Assembly (NCBI RefSeq): GCF_014333445.1 | Contig: NZ_JACRYU010000012.1 | Location: 29,189-93,188 of the forward strand | Source: Terrisporobacter mayombei | Lineage (GTDB): Bacteria; Bacillota; Clostridia; Peptostreptococcales; Peptostreptococcaceae | Direction of reading: 5' to 3' | Length of the DNA stretch: 64,000 nucleotides | Shown: positions 26,327-35,727 of the stretch, one piece after another | Layout: each line of letters starts with the position of its first letter | How positions within the stretch are numbered: the stretch's first letter is position 1 | Notes under the pieces: model-generated | The model's database searches: none | What the model saw: only the letters and a program-made list of their open reading frames with translations | What the model was told of the DNA's origin: nothing | Position numbers and translations under genes: made by a program

Positions 26327-28558
26327 TTAATCTTTTTTTAATTCTTTTGATTGATTATAAATATCTAACTTGTTTTTTACCATTATTTTTATATCTTCAA
26401 ACATCTTATTCATTAAAATTTCTGTTGCTTCTTCGATAGAATTTATTGGATAGATATTAAAATTACCTTTTTCTATAGATTCTTCTATTTCTCTAGATAA
26501 GATTAAGTTATCCATATTATCTTTTGGTAGAATTACTCCATAAATTTTATTTTCAAATCCTCTTTTTTTGCAAATATTATAAAATCCTTCTATTTTTTCA
26601 GTTATACCTCCTACTACTTGTATATCTCCTTTTTGATTAATTGAGCCTGTAACTGCAATATTTTGCTTAATAGGAACCCCACTTAATGAAGAAAGTAGGG
26701 CACATAACTCAGCTAAAGTCGCACTATCCCCATCTATCCCTCCATAATTTTGCTCAAAACAAATAAAAGCATTCATAGATAAAGGATATTCTTGTGCAAA
26801 GTTTTCTGTTAAATAACCTTGTAGAATTAATACTCCTTTACTATGTATAGGACCACTCATTTTCACTTCTCTCTCAATATTTATAATGCCTTTATTTCCC
26901 ATACTAGTAGTTACACTTATTCTTGACGGACGACCAAAACAATATTCTCCCATAGAATAGACAGAAAGCCCATTTATTACCCCAACTCTTGATCCTTCAG
27001 TATCTATCATTATTGTATTATTATCAAAAAACTCATCTAATTTATTTTCTATCTTATTTAATCTATTTCTTTTTTCTAATACAGCTCTTTGAACATCCTC
27101 AATTTGAACAAATTGTCTATTTTCAATTTCAGCAAACATATTAGCCTCTGTTACTATTTCTAATAATTTATTAAAATCTGTAGATAATTTTTTCTTATTT
27201 CCAACAATTTTTGTACTTTGCTTTATAATATCCTCTACAGCATCATAAGTAAAATGTTTGAAGTTATTTTTATTACATTGAAAAGATATAAATCTAGCTA
27301 TCCCATCTTCAGTATTTTCATTTCTATCCATCTCATTATCAAAATCAACAAACACTTTGAAATATTTGCTAAATTCTTCATCATACTTATAAAGTGTATC
27401 GTAAATATAATTACTTCCTATTAAAATAATTTTCACGTCAAATGGTATATCTTCCGGTTCAATTGACACTTTTGTATCTATAGATATCTTTTGTGATTGT
27501 ATGGCTTTTTTCAATAACTCCCAAGACATAGGATAAGATAAAAGTTGCTGTGCATATAATACTAAATACCCTCCATTAGCTTTTTGTAATGATCCTGCAA
27601 AAATTTTAGTAAAATCAGTTTTTATATTACCATTATTATAATCATATTCCACCTTTCCAAAAAGTTGAGATGGACTTGGATTAGTTTCTACTATTATAGG
27701 GGCATAATCATTGTCTTGATTATCTACAAATAAATTAACACTATATTTCAAAAAACTATCTTTACTAAAGTAATCTCTCAATTCTTCATCCTCTAAATAG
27801 AATAATTCTAAGTTTTTCAAAATATCATCACGTATATTATCAAGATACTCAATAATTTTATCCTGCCCTTCATACTTTTCCTTAAGTTCTCTAATATGCG
27901 GATCTATAACTACTCTACCAACCTCTTCTTCTATTTCTTCTATTATAGTTCTTATTTTTTCCTCTATTTCCCTAATTTGATAAACTACTTTTATAGCAAC
28001 ACCCTCTAGTTCTTTCTTTATTTTAAAGAATTCTTCTGAAGAAATCTCATCCTCAAAATTATCATCTAAAGGTACAAATACCATCCCAACTTTGCTACTC
28101 TTTAATTTGAATCCCTTTTCTTCTCCATAGTCCTTTATTTCTTTTACCAATTCCTCTTTTTGTAATTCATATTGCTCCAGCAAAGAATTTTTATTAACTT
28201 CATATTCTTCACTATCAAATGCCTCTCTTATCTCATCAAACAATCTATCTATCATTTCATCAATATCTTCTTTAAATAATTTTCCTATTCCTCTATCTAC
28301 ACTTATTACAATTGGGCTTCTTTGGTTATCAAAATTATAAACATAACACCAATCTTTATGTTGGCTTTTTGTTTTAGCATATTCATCCAATACTTTCATT
28401 GTATAAGTACTCTTACCTGTTCCAGAGTTACCTGCTACATATATGTTATAAGCTGGATTATTTATTTTCAAACCCAGCTCCATTGCTGCTACAGCTCTTT
28501 CCTGTCCTAAAATATCTTTTAAAGGTTCTATTTCTGACGTATTATTGAATTTTTGCAT
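26327..28558 (-). CDS. Lon-like ATP-dependent protease (AAA_32 type)
   Basis: 743 residues. Walker A is GNSGTGKST (43-51); a long charged coiled coil fills ~100-240, where AAA_32 proteins carry an insertion. An AAA lid and a C-terminal S16 protease domain follow. The catalytic dyad is readable as Ser612 in GGIDGDSATLAEL and Lys655 in VVGGITEKIEG. There is no Lon N-terminal substrate domain, so this is the LonB/YcbZ-like branch and not LonA. It probably degrades or remodels proteins in the cytoplasm. Substrates are unknown. It is monocistronic with its own terminator. Confidence 0.88.
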   Translation of the reverse strand: MQKFNNTSEIEPLKDILGQERAVAAMELGLKINNPAYNIYVAGNSGTGKSTYTMKVLDEYAKTKSQHKDWCYVYNFDNQRSPIVISVDRGIGKLFKEDIDEMIDRLFDEIREAFDSEEYEVNKNSLLEQYELQKEELVKEIKDYGEEKGFKLKSSKVGMVFVPLDDNFEDEISSEEFFKIKKELEGVAIKVVYQIREIEEKIRTIIEEIEEEVGRVVIDPHIRELKEKYEGQDKIIEYLDNIRDDILKNLELFYLEDEELRDYFSKDSFLKYSVNLFVDNQDNDYAPIIVETNPSPSQLFGKVEYDYNNGNIKTDFTKIFAGSLQKANGGYLVLYAQQLLSYPMSWELLKKAIQSQKISIDTKVSIEPEDIPFDVKIILIGSNYIYDTLYKYDEEFSKYFKVFVDFDNEMDRNENTEDGIARFISFQCNKNNFKHFTYDAVEDIIKQSTKIVGNKKKLSTDFNKLLEIVTEANMFAEIENRQFVQIEDVQRAVLEKRNRLNKIENKLDEFFDNNTIMIDTEGSRVGVINGLSVYSMGEYCFGRPSRISVTTSMGNKGIINIEREVKMSGPIHSKGVLILQGYLTENFAQEYPLSMNAFICFEQNYGGIDGDSATLAELCALLSSLSGVPIKQNIAVTGSINQKGDIQVVGGITEKIEGFYNICKKRGFENKIYGVILPKDNMDNLILSREIEESIEKGNFNIYPINSIEEATEILMNKMFEDIKIMVKNKLDIYNQSKELKKD

Positions 28559-28673
28559 ATTATTCCCCTTTCTATCTGTTAATAATTTATATAAATTTTC
28601 ATCATGCTCCTACATAAGCTTTATAAATTATATGTAACTAATATCTTCTAATATCCCTTATTAATTTTTATTA

Positions 28674-28710
28674 AAATGAAAAGTCTATGAATTATTATTT
28701 CATAGACTTC
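28674..28710 (-). terminator. Terminator overlapping the queG 3' end
   Basis: 13-bp stem GAAGTCTATGAAAT-type repeat around 28681-28710 with T-rich 3' flank on the minus strand. The 5' arm is inside the queG stop region. Confidence 0.75.
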
Positions 28711-29600
28711 TCAAAAACTATATCCATATTACGTTTTATTATTTTTCTACCTCTCCAGCTAAAAGCTCTATCACCGTACCTCCTCTTAAACTCTTTATTA
28801 GATATAGAATTAATTTCTTCTTCATCTAATTTAGTAATTATATTATTTTTAAACTTATCTATGCTTGTTAGTTCTATGTTTTTATTATGAGGACATACAT
28901 CTTGACATATATCGCACCCAAATATCATTTTATTATCTTTTATTTTTTTAATTTCTTCTTCTGACAAATCTTCCTTTTTCTGTGTTAAATATGATAAACA
29001 TTTCTTAGGATTCATCTTATAATTTCCTTCTAATGCATTTCCCGGACAATATTTTACACATTTATTACAATTCATACAGTTTTTATTATTTGGCTTGTCA
29101 TATTCTAAGTTTAAATTATTAACTATGTATCCTATAAACACATAAGATCCATATTTGTCAGTTATTATATTATTATTAATACCATAATATCCAATACCAG
29201 ATAAATAAGCTAAATATCTATCTACCAAAGGCCCATTATCTGCAAATATTTTATATTCAAAATCACTTTCTTGATTTTTTATTTCTTCACATATTTCTGT
29301 AAATATTTCCTTTATGACTAAGTGGTAATCTTGCCCATAACAGTATTTAGATATATTAGAATCATATTCTTTTCCTAAATAATAAGGAAATGCACATACT
29401 ATGATAGATTTAGCATTCTCCATTATTAATCTAGGGTTTGTTCTCTTTTCCAAATCAGGCTCTTCCATACCAGTTGTTAGACCTTTGTTCACTTTATCTT
29501 GTAATATTTCTTTTAAATCATTATATGGCCCAACAGGTGCAACCCCAATTGTATCTATCCCTCTATCTTTAAAAAGCTTTATTATTTTTTCTTTATACAT
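28695..29600 (-). CDS. queG: Epoxyqueuosine reductase QueG-like protein
   Basis: 301 residues. The cobalamin-binding reductase domain occupies the first ~170 residues. Two [4Fe-4S] motifs follow: CMNCNKCVKYCP at ~178-189 and CDICQDVCPHNK at ~231-242, with a shared final cysteine in the NPKKCLSYLTQ segment. This is the bacterial ferredoxin double-cluster layout of QueG, which completes queuosine in tRNA anticodons. It is shorter than E. coli QueG (379) because the C-terminal HEAT-like repeat is missing, as in many clostridial forms. Other queuosine genes are not in the window. Confidence 0.82.
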   Translation of the reverse strand: MYKEKIIKLFKDRGIDTIGVAPVGPYNDLKEILQDKVNKGLTTGMEEPDLEKRTNPRLIMENAKSIIVCAFPYYLGKEYDSNISKYCYGQDYHLVIKEIFTEICEEIKNQESDFEYKIFADNGPLVDRYLAYLSGIGYYGINNNIITDKYGSYVFIGYIVNNLNLEYDKPNNKNCMNCNKCVKYCPGNALEGNYKMNPKKCLSYLTQKKEDLSEEEIKKIKDNKMIFGCDICQDVCPHNKNIELTSIDKFKNNIITKLDEEEINSISNKEFKRRYGDRAFSWRGRKIIKRNMDIVFEKSMK

Positions 29601-29663
29601 AAAATATCCTTTCTTTAAATCCTCTTTAGTTTTATAATAAACTAGTGATAAGGAAGTGATAAT

Positions 29664-30068
29664 TTGATTAAACTAACAATCCCAGGCAGACCTATTAGTA
29701 AATCTAATTTTAAACTTCATAACGTTCATGGTCAAGCTTGGATGCCTTCAAAAGGAAAATATTCTAAATATGTTGCTTACGAAAACATGATTGCCGGTTA
29801 TATAAATACCCAATATCATGGCGAAGTAATAGAAGAAGATTTAATAACAGTTATGAAGTTGTATTTTCCTAACAAACGAATGGGAGATTTACATAACTAC
29901 CCTAAAAGTATTTGTGATGGAATCGAAAAAAGCGGCATCATAAAAAATGATAAACAATTAAAACCTGTATTATTATTCGACTTTATTGATAAAGAGAATC
30001 CTAGAGTGGAAATTGAACTTTACCCGGTTTCCAAGTATAATGTTACATACGACATTATTTCAAAATAA
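29664..30068 (+). CDS. RusA family Holliday-junction endonuclease homologue
   Basis: 134 residues, a single RusA domain (E. coli RusA is 120). The start is TTG with an excellent GGAAGTGAT Shine-Dalgarno 3 nt away. The active-site segment GDLHNYPKSICDGIEKSG...ND aligns with E. coli Asp70, Asp72, Lys76 and Asp91: here Asp75, His77, Lys81 and Asp96. One of the three metal-binding acidic residues is therefore histidine. RusA genes are usually of phage origin, but no phage genes surround this one. It would resolve Holliday junctions if active. Confidence 0.78.
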   Translation: MIKLTIPGRPISKSNFKLHNVHGQAWMPSKGKYSKYVAYENMIAGYINTQYHGEVIEEDLITVMKLYFPNKRMGDLHNYPKSICDGIEKSGIIKNDKQLKPVLLFDFIDKENPRVEIELYPVSKYNVTYDIISK

Positions 30069-30182
30069 TAAAATCTTATACTAATTTAGGAAAATTCTAT
30101 AAGTACATTTTTAAACTAGAATAAATCTTTATGTTTTAAATATAAGAAAATTACAAATATTAATATTAGGAGGAATCTTTAT

Positions 30183-31100
30183 ATGGAAAATATGTTAAGT
30201 GATATAATTGTATCTAATAGAAAACATACAGCTAATGGACAAGTTGCCAGTTATATTCCTGAATTAAAGAAAGCAAATGGTGATGATTTGGGAATATGCA
30301 TAATAGACAAATATAATAACATTTATTGTGCTGGTGATTATAATAAAAAATTCACTATACAGAGTATTTCTAAAACAATCGTACTTGCTATGGCTTTAAT
30401 GGATAATGAATGGGACTATGTATTTTCAAAGGTTGGAATGGAACCAAGTGGAGATCCTTTTAATTCTATAATGAAATTAGAAACAAATGATACTAAAATA
30501 CCTTGCAATCCAATGATAAATGCAGGTGCAATAGCAACTACCTCTTTAATTAAGGGTAAAAATCTAAAAGATAAAGAAGAAAGAATGTTATCCTTCTTTA
30601 GAAAATTAGCTAAAAATGATAGTCTACAAATTAATAAATCTGTATATGAGTCAGAAAAACTAACTGGAAATAGAAATAGAGCTATGGCTTATCTATTGAA
30701 AAATGATGGCGTCATAGAAGGAGATGTTGATGAAACTCTAGATCTTTATTTCAAACAATGTTCAATAGAAGTAAGCGTAATAGACTTAGCTAGAATAGGA
30801 CTATTATTTGCAAACTATGGTATTGATATAGAAACAGGAGAAAGAGTTATTAGTGAGAATATATCTAGAATGATAAAGACATTTATGGTTACTTGTGGAA
30901 TGTATGATGCTTCTGGAGAATTTGCATTAAAAGTTGGTATACCTGCTAAATCCGGTGTTGGTGGTGGTATAATGGCATCCATTCCAAATAGAATGGGTAT
31001 CGGTGTATTTGGACCATCTTTAGATAAAAAAGGGAATAGTATAGCTGGATTAAAAGTCCTTGAAGAGTTATCTCAAAGACTATCATTAAGTATTTTCTAG
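30183..31100 (+). CDS. glsA: Glutaminase A
   Basis: 305 residues, the standard length of the serine-dependent glutaminase family. The catalytic Ser61-x-x-Lys64 is in QSISKT. NPMINAGAIATTSLI, the Tyr-containing YESEKLTGNRNRAMAYLL and AKSGVGGGIMASIPNRMGIGVFGPSLD are all diagnostic. It converts glutamine to glutamate and ammonia in the cytoplasm. In gut bacteria this supports amino-acid fermentation and acid tolerance. RBS AGGAGG lies 8-9 nt upstream. It stands alone with its own terminator. Confidence 0.96.
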   Translation: MENMLSDIIVSNRKHTANGQVASYIPELKKANGDDLGICIIDKYNNIYCAGDYNKKFTIQSISKTIVLAMALMDNEWDYVFSKVGMEPSGDPFNSIMKLETNDTKIPCNPMINAGAIATTSLIKGKNLKDKEERMLSFFRKLAKNDSLQINKSVYESEKLTGNRNRAMAYLLKNDGVIEGDVDETLDLYFKQCSIEVSVIDLARIGLLFANYGIDIETGERVISENISRMIKTFMVTCGMYDASGEFALKVGIPAKSGVGGGIMASIPNRMGIGVFGPSLDKKGNSIAGLKVLEELSQRLSLSIF

Positions 31101-31164
31101 CACATATACTTGTTTTTTATAACAGAACTTATAAATTAATTTTGCACGATTCATTATTTTAAAT

Positions 31165-31200
31165 AAAAAGCTATGAATAATCATTTTCATAGCTTTTTAT
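31165..31200 (+). terminator. Terminator after glsA
   Basis: Stem AAAAAGCTATGA with its complement, 10-base loop, T5 tail. Confidence 0.85.
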
Positions 31201-31284
31201 TTGTATATTTACATCAATTTTTATATTTTAAATTCTAGTATTTTTAATATATATTTATTTGAACAATTATGACACATTATATTC

Positions 31285-32292
31285 TTATTTATTAACTTCA
31301 AGCTTTTCACATACATTCTTCAACATTTTTCTAATAGGAAGATTATAAGGGCATTTTTCTTCACATAATCCACATTCTGTACAACTAGTAGCTTTGCCAT
31401 CACCTAAAGATTCATATCTTTCTAACGCCCATTCTTTTAGATTATATCTTGTAAAATACCCTTCCATTAAAAAATTCTGAGGTATATTAACATTATTGGG
31501 ACATGGCAAACAATATTCGCATCTCCTACAGAAGTTTCCATTTAATTCTTTTCTAATCTTTTCAATTTTCTCATTATCTTTTGGTGTCAGATTTAAATCT
31601 TGAAGAACTGAAACATTTTCTTGTACTTCTTTTACATTATTCATACCAGGTATTGCAACATCAATATATTCTTTCGATAATATATATTTTATAGCTAATG
31701 CTCCATCATCTATTGCTCCACCTGCTAAAGGTTTCATAGTTATAGTACCTATGCCTTTTTTATGAGCTTTTCTAAAAACTGCATCAGCTTGATCTTCAAC
31801 TATATTATAAGGAAATTGTATTGTTGCAAACTTATCTCCTTCAACTATTTTTTCAATTACTTCTAAACTATGACTTGTAATACCAATATTTTTGATTTTA
31901 CCTTCTTCTTTTGCTTCTAATAAAGCCTTGTAAGCCTTATCATCATCAAATATTGTATCATACTCTACTGGTTTAATATTATGTATTTGGTATAAATCTA
32001 TATAATCAGTTTTTAAATTACTTAAACTTATTTCTATATCTTTTTTCATACTCTCATAATCTCTAGACATGCTTTTTGTTGCTATATAGAATTTTCCTCT
32101 TCTACCTTGCAACGCATTACCTATATACTCTTCACTTACAGTGTATCCTCTTGCTGTATCTATGAAATTTATACCTTGACTTTCTAATTCATCAATTACT
32201 ATATTTGTTTCTTCTTGTGTTATTCTCTGAATTGGTATTCCACCAAACCCAACTCTCTTAATTTTTATATCTGTATTCCCAAGATTTCTCAT
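31285..32292 (-). CDS. Aldo/keto reductase with C-terminal double [4Fe-4S] ferredoxin domain
   Basis: 335 residues. The barrel tetrad is visible: Asp and Tyr in NFIDTARGYTVSEEYIG, Lys in FYIATKS and His in YQIHNI. The last ~75 residues carry CRRCEYCLPCP and CTECGLCEEKCP, a ferredoxin extension typical of clostridial members, which may exchange electrons with ferredoxin rather than use NAD(P)H alone. The physiological substrate is unknown. It lies downstream of an ArsR-type regulator but is separated from it by a terminator. Confidence 0.85.
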   Translation of the reverse strand: MRNLGNTDIKIKRVGFGGIPIQRITQEETNIVIDELESQGINFIDTARGYTVSEEYIGNALQGRRGKFYIATKSMSRDYESMKKDIEISLSNLKTDYIDLYQIHNIKPVEYDTIFDDDKAYKALLEAKEEGKIKNIGITSHSLEVIEKIVEGDKFATIQFPYNIVEDQADAVFRKAHKKGIGTITMKPLAGGAIDDGALAIKYILSKEYIDVAIPGMNNVKEVQENVSVLQDLNLTPKDNEKIEKIRKELNGNFCRRCEYCLPCPNNVNIPQNFLMEGYFTRYNLKEWALERYESLGDGKATSCTECGLCEEKCPYNLPIRKMLKNVCEKLEVNK

Positions 32293-32490
32293 TAAACTTT
32301 CCCCCTTAATATTTATATCTATAGTATATAATATACAAGTCTTACTCAGTATACAATTTTATAAATAAAAAATTCACTTCAGGCAACGATCTTGCTCAAA
32401 ATGTCCTTTTTACATCTACATATTTTTGGGTATTTCTTTATTCTATAGATTATCCTCACATTCAGAAGCAATATAATATTCTAGTAAATA

Positions 32491-32518
32491 AAAAAGTATC
32501 AACCAAAGTTGATACTCT
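32491..32518 (-). terminator. Terminator after the ArsR-type regulator
   Basis: Stem AGTATCAAC/GTTGATACT, 4-base loop, T5 tail on the minus strand. Confidence 0.85.
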
Positions 32519-32523
32519 ACATA

Positions 32524-33084
32524 CTAGTTATTAATTTCTGAAGGAATTGCAAACATCACTATATCATGTTTCTTTTCATCTTCTCTATCATTATTATCTC
32601 TTTTTGATAACATCTCATCTATTTTAAATTTAACAGTACTTCTTAATTCTTTTATTTCATCTTGAGTTAAAAGAATATCATCATATTCTAATACGTTGTC
32701 CCCATTTAAAGCTCCCACTTCAGCAGCATCGTAAAATGATTCTATAGTATCATCAAAGTCTGATATTGATATATAATCAGTTTCTATATCTTGTTCCAAA
32801 GTATAATCAATTATTTTTCTACTTATTACTATGTTATTTGCAGTTGGATAATAATACTTCTCTACAATACCTGATTTAATCTTTTCTTCAACTAATTCCA
32901 ATATCCCCACATTATATAATGTTTTAATATGATAGTTAATTTTTGCATGTGGCTCATCTAGTATTTCAGATAATTGTTTAGCTGATAAAGGTTCAGATTC
33001 AAACGTTTTCAGAATATCAACTCTACGAGGATGAGCAATTGCTTTGATACAATCTAAATCTCTCAATACTAATACTTCTTTCAT
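32524..33084 (-). CDS. ArsR-like winged-helix transcriptional regulator
   Basis: 186 residues. The N-terminal ~70 residues form a winged helix (AIAHPRRVDILKTFESEPLSAKQLSEILDEPHAKINYHIKTLYNVGILELVEE, given here by its position at 13-64 and its key AKINYHIKTL recognition helix). The remaining ~110 residues are an acidic domain with no metal-binding cysteines, so a metal sensor is unlikely. It resembles the HTH_20/YdfF-type repressors whose ligand is not known. Its promoter contains a dyad that fits autorepression. Confidence 0.8.
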   Translation of the reverse strand: MKEVLVLRDLDCIKAIAHPRRVDILKTFESEPLSAKQLSEILDEPHAKINYHIKTLYNVGILELVEEKIKSGIVEKYYYPTANNIVISRKIIDYTLEQDIETDYISISDFDDTIESFYDAAEVGALNGDNVLEYDDILLTQDEIKELRSTVKFKIDEMLSKRDNNDREDEKKHDIVMFAIPSEINN

Positions 33085-33125
33085 ATATTACACCCCTAAA
33101 AAATTTTTTTATTTAATATAATCCC

Positions 33126-33155
33126 ATTATATATTAAACTGTATATAATTGTCAA
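33126..33155 (-). promoter_or_regulatory. Promoter with dyad operator of the ArsR-type gene at 32524
   Basis: TTGACA (33150-33155), 18-bp spacer, TATAAT (33126-33131). A perfect dyad ATTATATA-N8-TATATAAT (33126-33149) fills exactly the spacer and -10, which suits a repressor site. Confidence 0.7.
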
Positions 33156-33330
33156 AAACTTCTACATGATTAAATTTATTTTTTCACTTTTTTTTAAAAA
33201 TTCTTTCAATTTTTGATAATAGTTAAAACTATAGCATTTTTAAGTAAATCACTTTCTAATTTGTAAGATTAATACAACTAAAAAAATATTATTATGTAAT
33301 TATTGCAATAAAATTTAATTTGCCACTATA

Positions 33331-33362
33331 ATAAAAAAACGAACTAAAAAGTTCGTCTTTTA
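33331..33362 (-). terminator. Terminator after the uridine-kinase-like gene
   Basis: Stem AAGACGAACTTTTTAGTTCGTTT, overlapping the stop codon, with T7 on the minus strand. Confidence 0.8.
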
Positions 33363-35024
33363 ATCAATTATTTTACTTCCACCTATAAATTCTCTTAAAA
33401 TAGATGTAGGCGGCAAATCAGATATATCTTTTAATTCAACAAAGTATTGAAGAAATTTTAATATTCTATTAGCTTCTAAATACGCTTCACTTTCTGTATC
33501 TATATCTTCTAATAAAGGTCTTACATATGATTTTAATATGGCTAACTCATATACACAAGATGAATTAAATATGATATCCGCTTCCTCTTGATATGGAAAA
33601 ATATTTTGTTTTTCTCCTCTTCGCACAGACTCCCATGTTAAAATAGTCCTTTTAGCATCATGTCCTCTAAATTGATTGTCTCTAACAATTCTTCTTATAA
33701 GTCTTAAATCTGTTGTTGGTATTCTATTATGTTCGTCTAAATTTATTTGAGTTAGCACACTTAGATATATTTTAAATTTATCTTTATCCGGAATAGATGA
33801 AGTTAACATAGGATTTAAACCATGTATACCTTCTAATATTATTGGCTGATTTTTTTCTATTTTAAGTTTTTTTCCTTCTTCACTTTTCCCAAGCTTAAAA
33901 TTAAATCTAGGTATAGTTACTTCCTTTCCTTCTAATAAATCACTTAAATCTTTATTGAACCTTTCTAAATCTATAGCATATATAGATTCAAAATCATAAT
34001 TACCGAACTCATCCAAAGGAGTTTTATCTCTGTCTACAAAATAATCATCTAAAGATATTGGTACAGGAAATAAATTATTTACTTTCAATTGAGTAGATAA
34101 TCTATGAGCGAAGCTAGTCTTTCCTGAAGAAGATGGAGCAGCAATTAATATTATTCTTTTATTTTCTTCTTTTATTATGTCTGCAATATTTCCTAATTTT
34201 TTTTCTTGTAATGCTTCTACTGTTCTTATTAAATCTCCATATTTGTTACTTTCTATTATTTTATTCAATGATAAAACTGTGTCAACACCCATAAGCTTTG
34301 ACCAATTTTCCATTTCTCTATAAATATTTGATAATTTAGGTTGTGGTATAAATTCTTTCAATTTATGCTTATTATATTCACTTGGTCCAATAAGTATAAA
34401 TCCACCTTCATATTCTATTAAATCAAATACTTTTAAGTGTCCTGTTGATGGTAACATGTGTCCATAAAAATGATCTACATAATTATTACATTTATATATT
34501 TTCACATCATCATATTCTTTATAATCTAATAATTCTGCTTTACTAGGCATATTATGTTTCTTAAAAAGTTCTATAGCTTCTTTTTTGGTAATAACATTCT
34601 TTTCTATAGGATAGTCTTTGTCTATGACTTCCTGCATTTTTTTCTTTATATCATCTTTATCTCTTTCAGTTAATATTTTATTTGTATGAACTTCACAATA
34701 TAACCCATTAGATAAAGAATGCTCTATTGTAACTTTGCAATTATCGTATAACTCTTCGCAAGCCATTATAAATACAAGAGTTAGGGACCTAGAATAAGTT
34801 CTATAGCCATCAATATTATTTGTATCTAAAAATCTAATATTACAATCCTGAGTTATTATAGTAGTTAATTCCTTTAGCTTATTATCTATAGATGCAAGAG
34901 TAATATATCCATCATAATTATCCTCTATTTCAGAGGCAATATCTTGTAATTTTATTCCCTCTGAGTCATCTTCTATTAAAAAGTTTCTTATTTCACCATC
35001 AATATTTAAATTTAATTGCTTCAT
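33360..35024 (-). CDS. Uridine-kinase/phosphoribulokinase family protein with ThrRS-like N-terminal domain
   Basis: 554 residues. The N-terminal ~220 residues resemble the TGS and second additional (editing-like) domains of threonyl-tRNA synthetase (YGHMLPSTGHLKVFDLIEYEGG region). The C-terminal half is a P-loop kinase with Walker A APSSSGKTSFAHRLS, a lid with DDYFVDRDKTPLDEFGNYDFE, and HGLNPMLTS. This is the clostridial/Thermotoga form commonly annotated as nucleoside kinase. The substrate is probably a nucleoside, and the role of the tRNA-synthetase-like part is unknown. It is followed by lepB upstream, with 21 bp between them. Confidence 0.82.
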   Translation of the reverse strand: MKQLNLNIDGEIRNFLIEDDSEGIKLQDIASEIEDNYDGYITLASIDNKLKELTTIITQDCNIRFLDTNNIDGYRTYSRSLTLVFIMACEELYDNCKVTIEHSLSNGLYCEVHTNKILTERDKDDIKKKMQEVIDKDYPIEKNVITKKEAIELFKKHNMPSKAELLDYKEYDDVKIYKCNNYVDHFYGHMLPSTGHLKVFDLIEYEGGFILIGPSEYNKHKLKEFIPQPKLSNIYREMENWSKLMGVDTVLSLNKIIESNKYGDLIRTVEALQEKKLGNIADIIKEENKRIILIAAPSSSGKTSFAHRLSTQLKVNNLFPVPISLDDYFVDRDKTPLDEFGNYDFESIYAIDLERFNKDLSDLLEGKEVTIPRFNFKLGKSEEGKKLKIEKNQPIILEGIHGLNPMLTSSIPDKDKFKIYLSVLTQINLDEHNRIPTTDLRLIRRIVRDNQFRGHDAKRTILTWESVRRGEKQNIFPYQEEADIIFNSSCVYELAILKSYVRPLLEDIDTESEAYLEANRILKFLQYFVELKDISDLPPTSILREFIGGSKIID

Positions 35025-35045
35025 ATTAACTACCCCTTTACTATT

Positions 35046-35579
35046 TTATTCTAATAGTCCGATTTTATTAAAAGGATATAATCTGACAAAAACTTTTCCT
35101 AATATATCAGATTCATTGATAAATCCTACTTCATCATATCTACTATCTAAACTAATATCTCTATTGTCACCTAAAACAAAAACTGTTCCTTCCGGTACAA
35201 CAGTATCGATATTTCCTTCTGTTATTTCATCACCTATATAAGGTTCATTTAATTCTTCTCCATTTACATATACTTTTGAATTCTCTATCTTAACTGTGTC
35301 TCCACCAATGCCTATTACCCTTTTTACTAAATCTTTACTTGTTCCGTCGTCTTGTTGTAAGTTAGATTCAAAAACTATAATATCTCCACGCTCTGGCTCT
35401 CCAAATTTATAAGCCATCCTATTTATAATTAAATAATCTCCTTCTTCTAGTGTAGAATACATAGATTCTCCCCTTACTAAAGTAGGTTTTATAAATTGTG
35501 TTATTAAAAAGGCAAATACTATAGCTAATGCAAATACCTTAATCCACTCAAAAATTTCTTTTTTTACTTTTTCACTCAA
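35046..35579 (-). CDS. lepB: Signal peptidase I
   Basis: 177 residues. One N-terminal membrane helix (~13-30) is followed by box B with catalytic Ser39 (RGESMYSTL) and box D with the general-base Lys86 (DLVKRVIGIGGD). Box E is GDNRDISLDSR. It cleaves signal peptides of Sec-exported proteins at the outer face of the membrane. The start is TTG at 35579, with GAGGAGATGAT upstream as a strong Shine-Dalgarno. It is probably co-transcribed with the downstream kinase gene. Confidence 0.95.
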   Translation of the reverse strand: MSEKVKKEIFEWIKVFALAIVFAFLITQFIKPTLVRGESMYSTLEEGDYLIINRMAYKFGEPERGDIIVFESNLQQDDGTSKDLVKRVIGIGGDTVKIENSKVYVNGEELNEPYIGDEITEGNIDTVVPEGTVFVLGDNRDISLDSRYDEVGFINESDILGKVFVRLYPFNKIGLLE

Positions 35580-35727
35580 AATATCATCTCCTCAATAATA
35601 TGCAATTCTATAAAATATGCTACTTATAGTTATACTAATTTATTCAAAAGTTAACAAGTACAATATTTTATATTATTAAATTTAAATTTTATCTTATTCA
35701 TATTTTTTAAAACTTTTCTACAACAAT

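Noticed and set aside
29664..31100. RusA-like gene as a prophage remnant
   Set aside because: No integrase, structural, lysis or repressor genes, no attachment repeats, and base composition like the neighbours.
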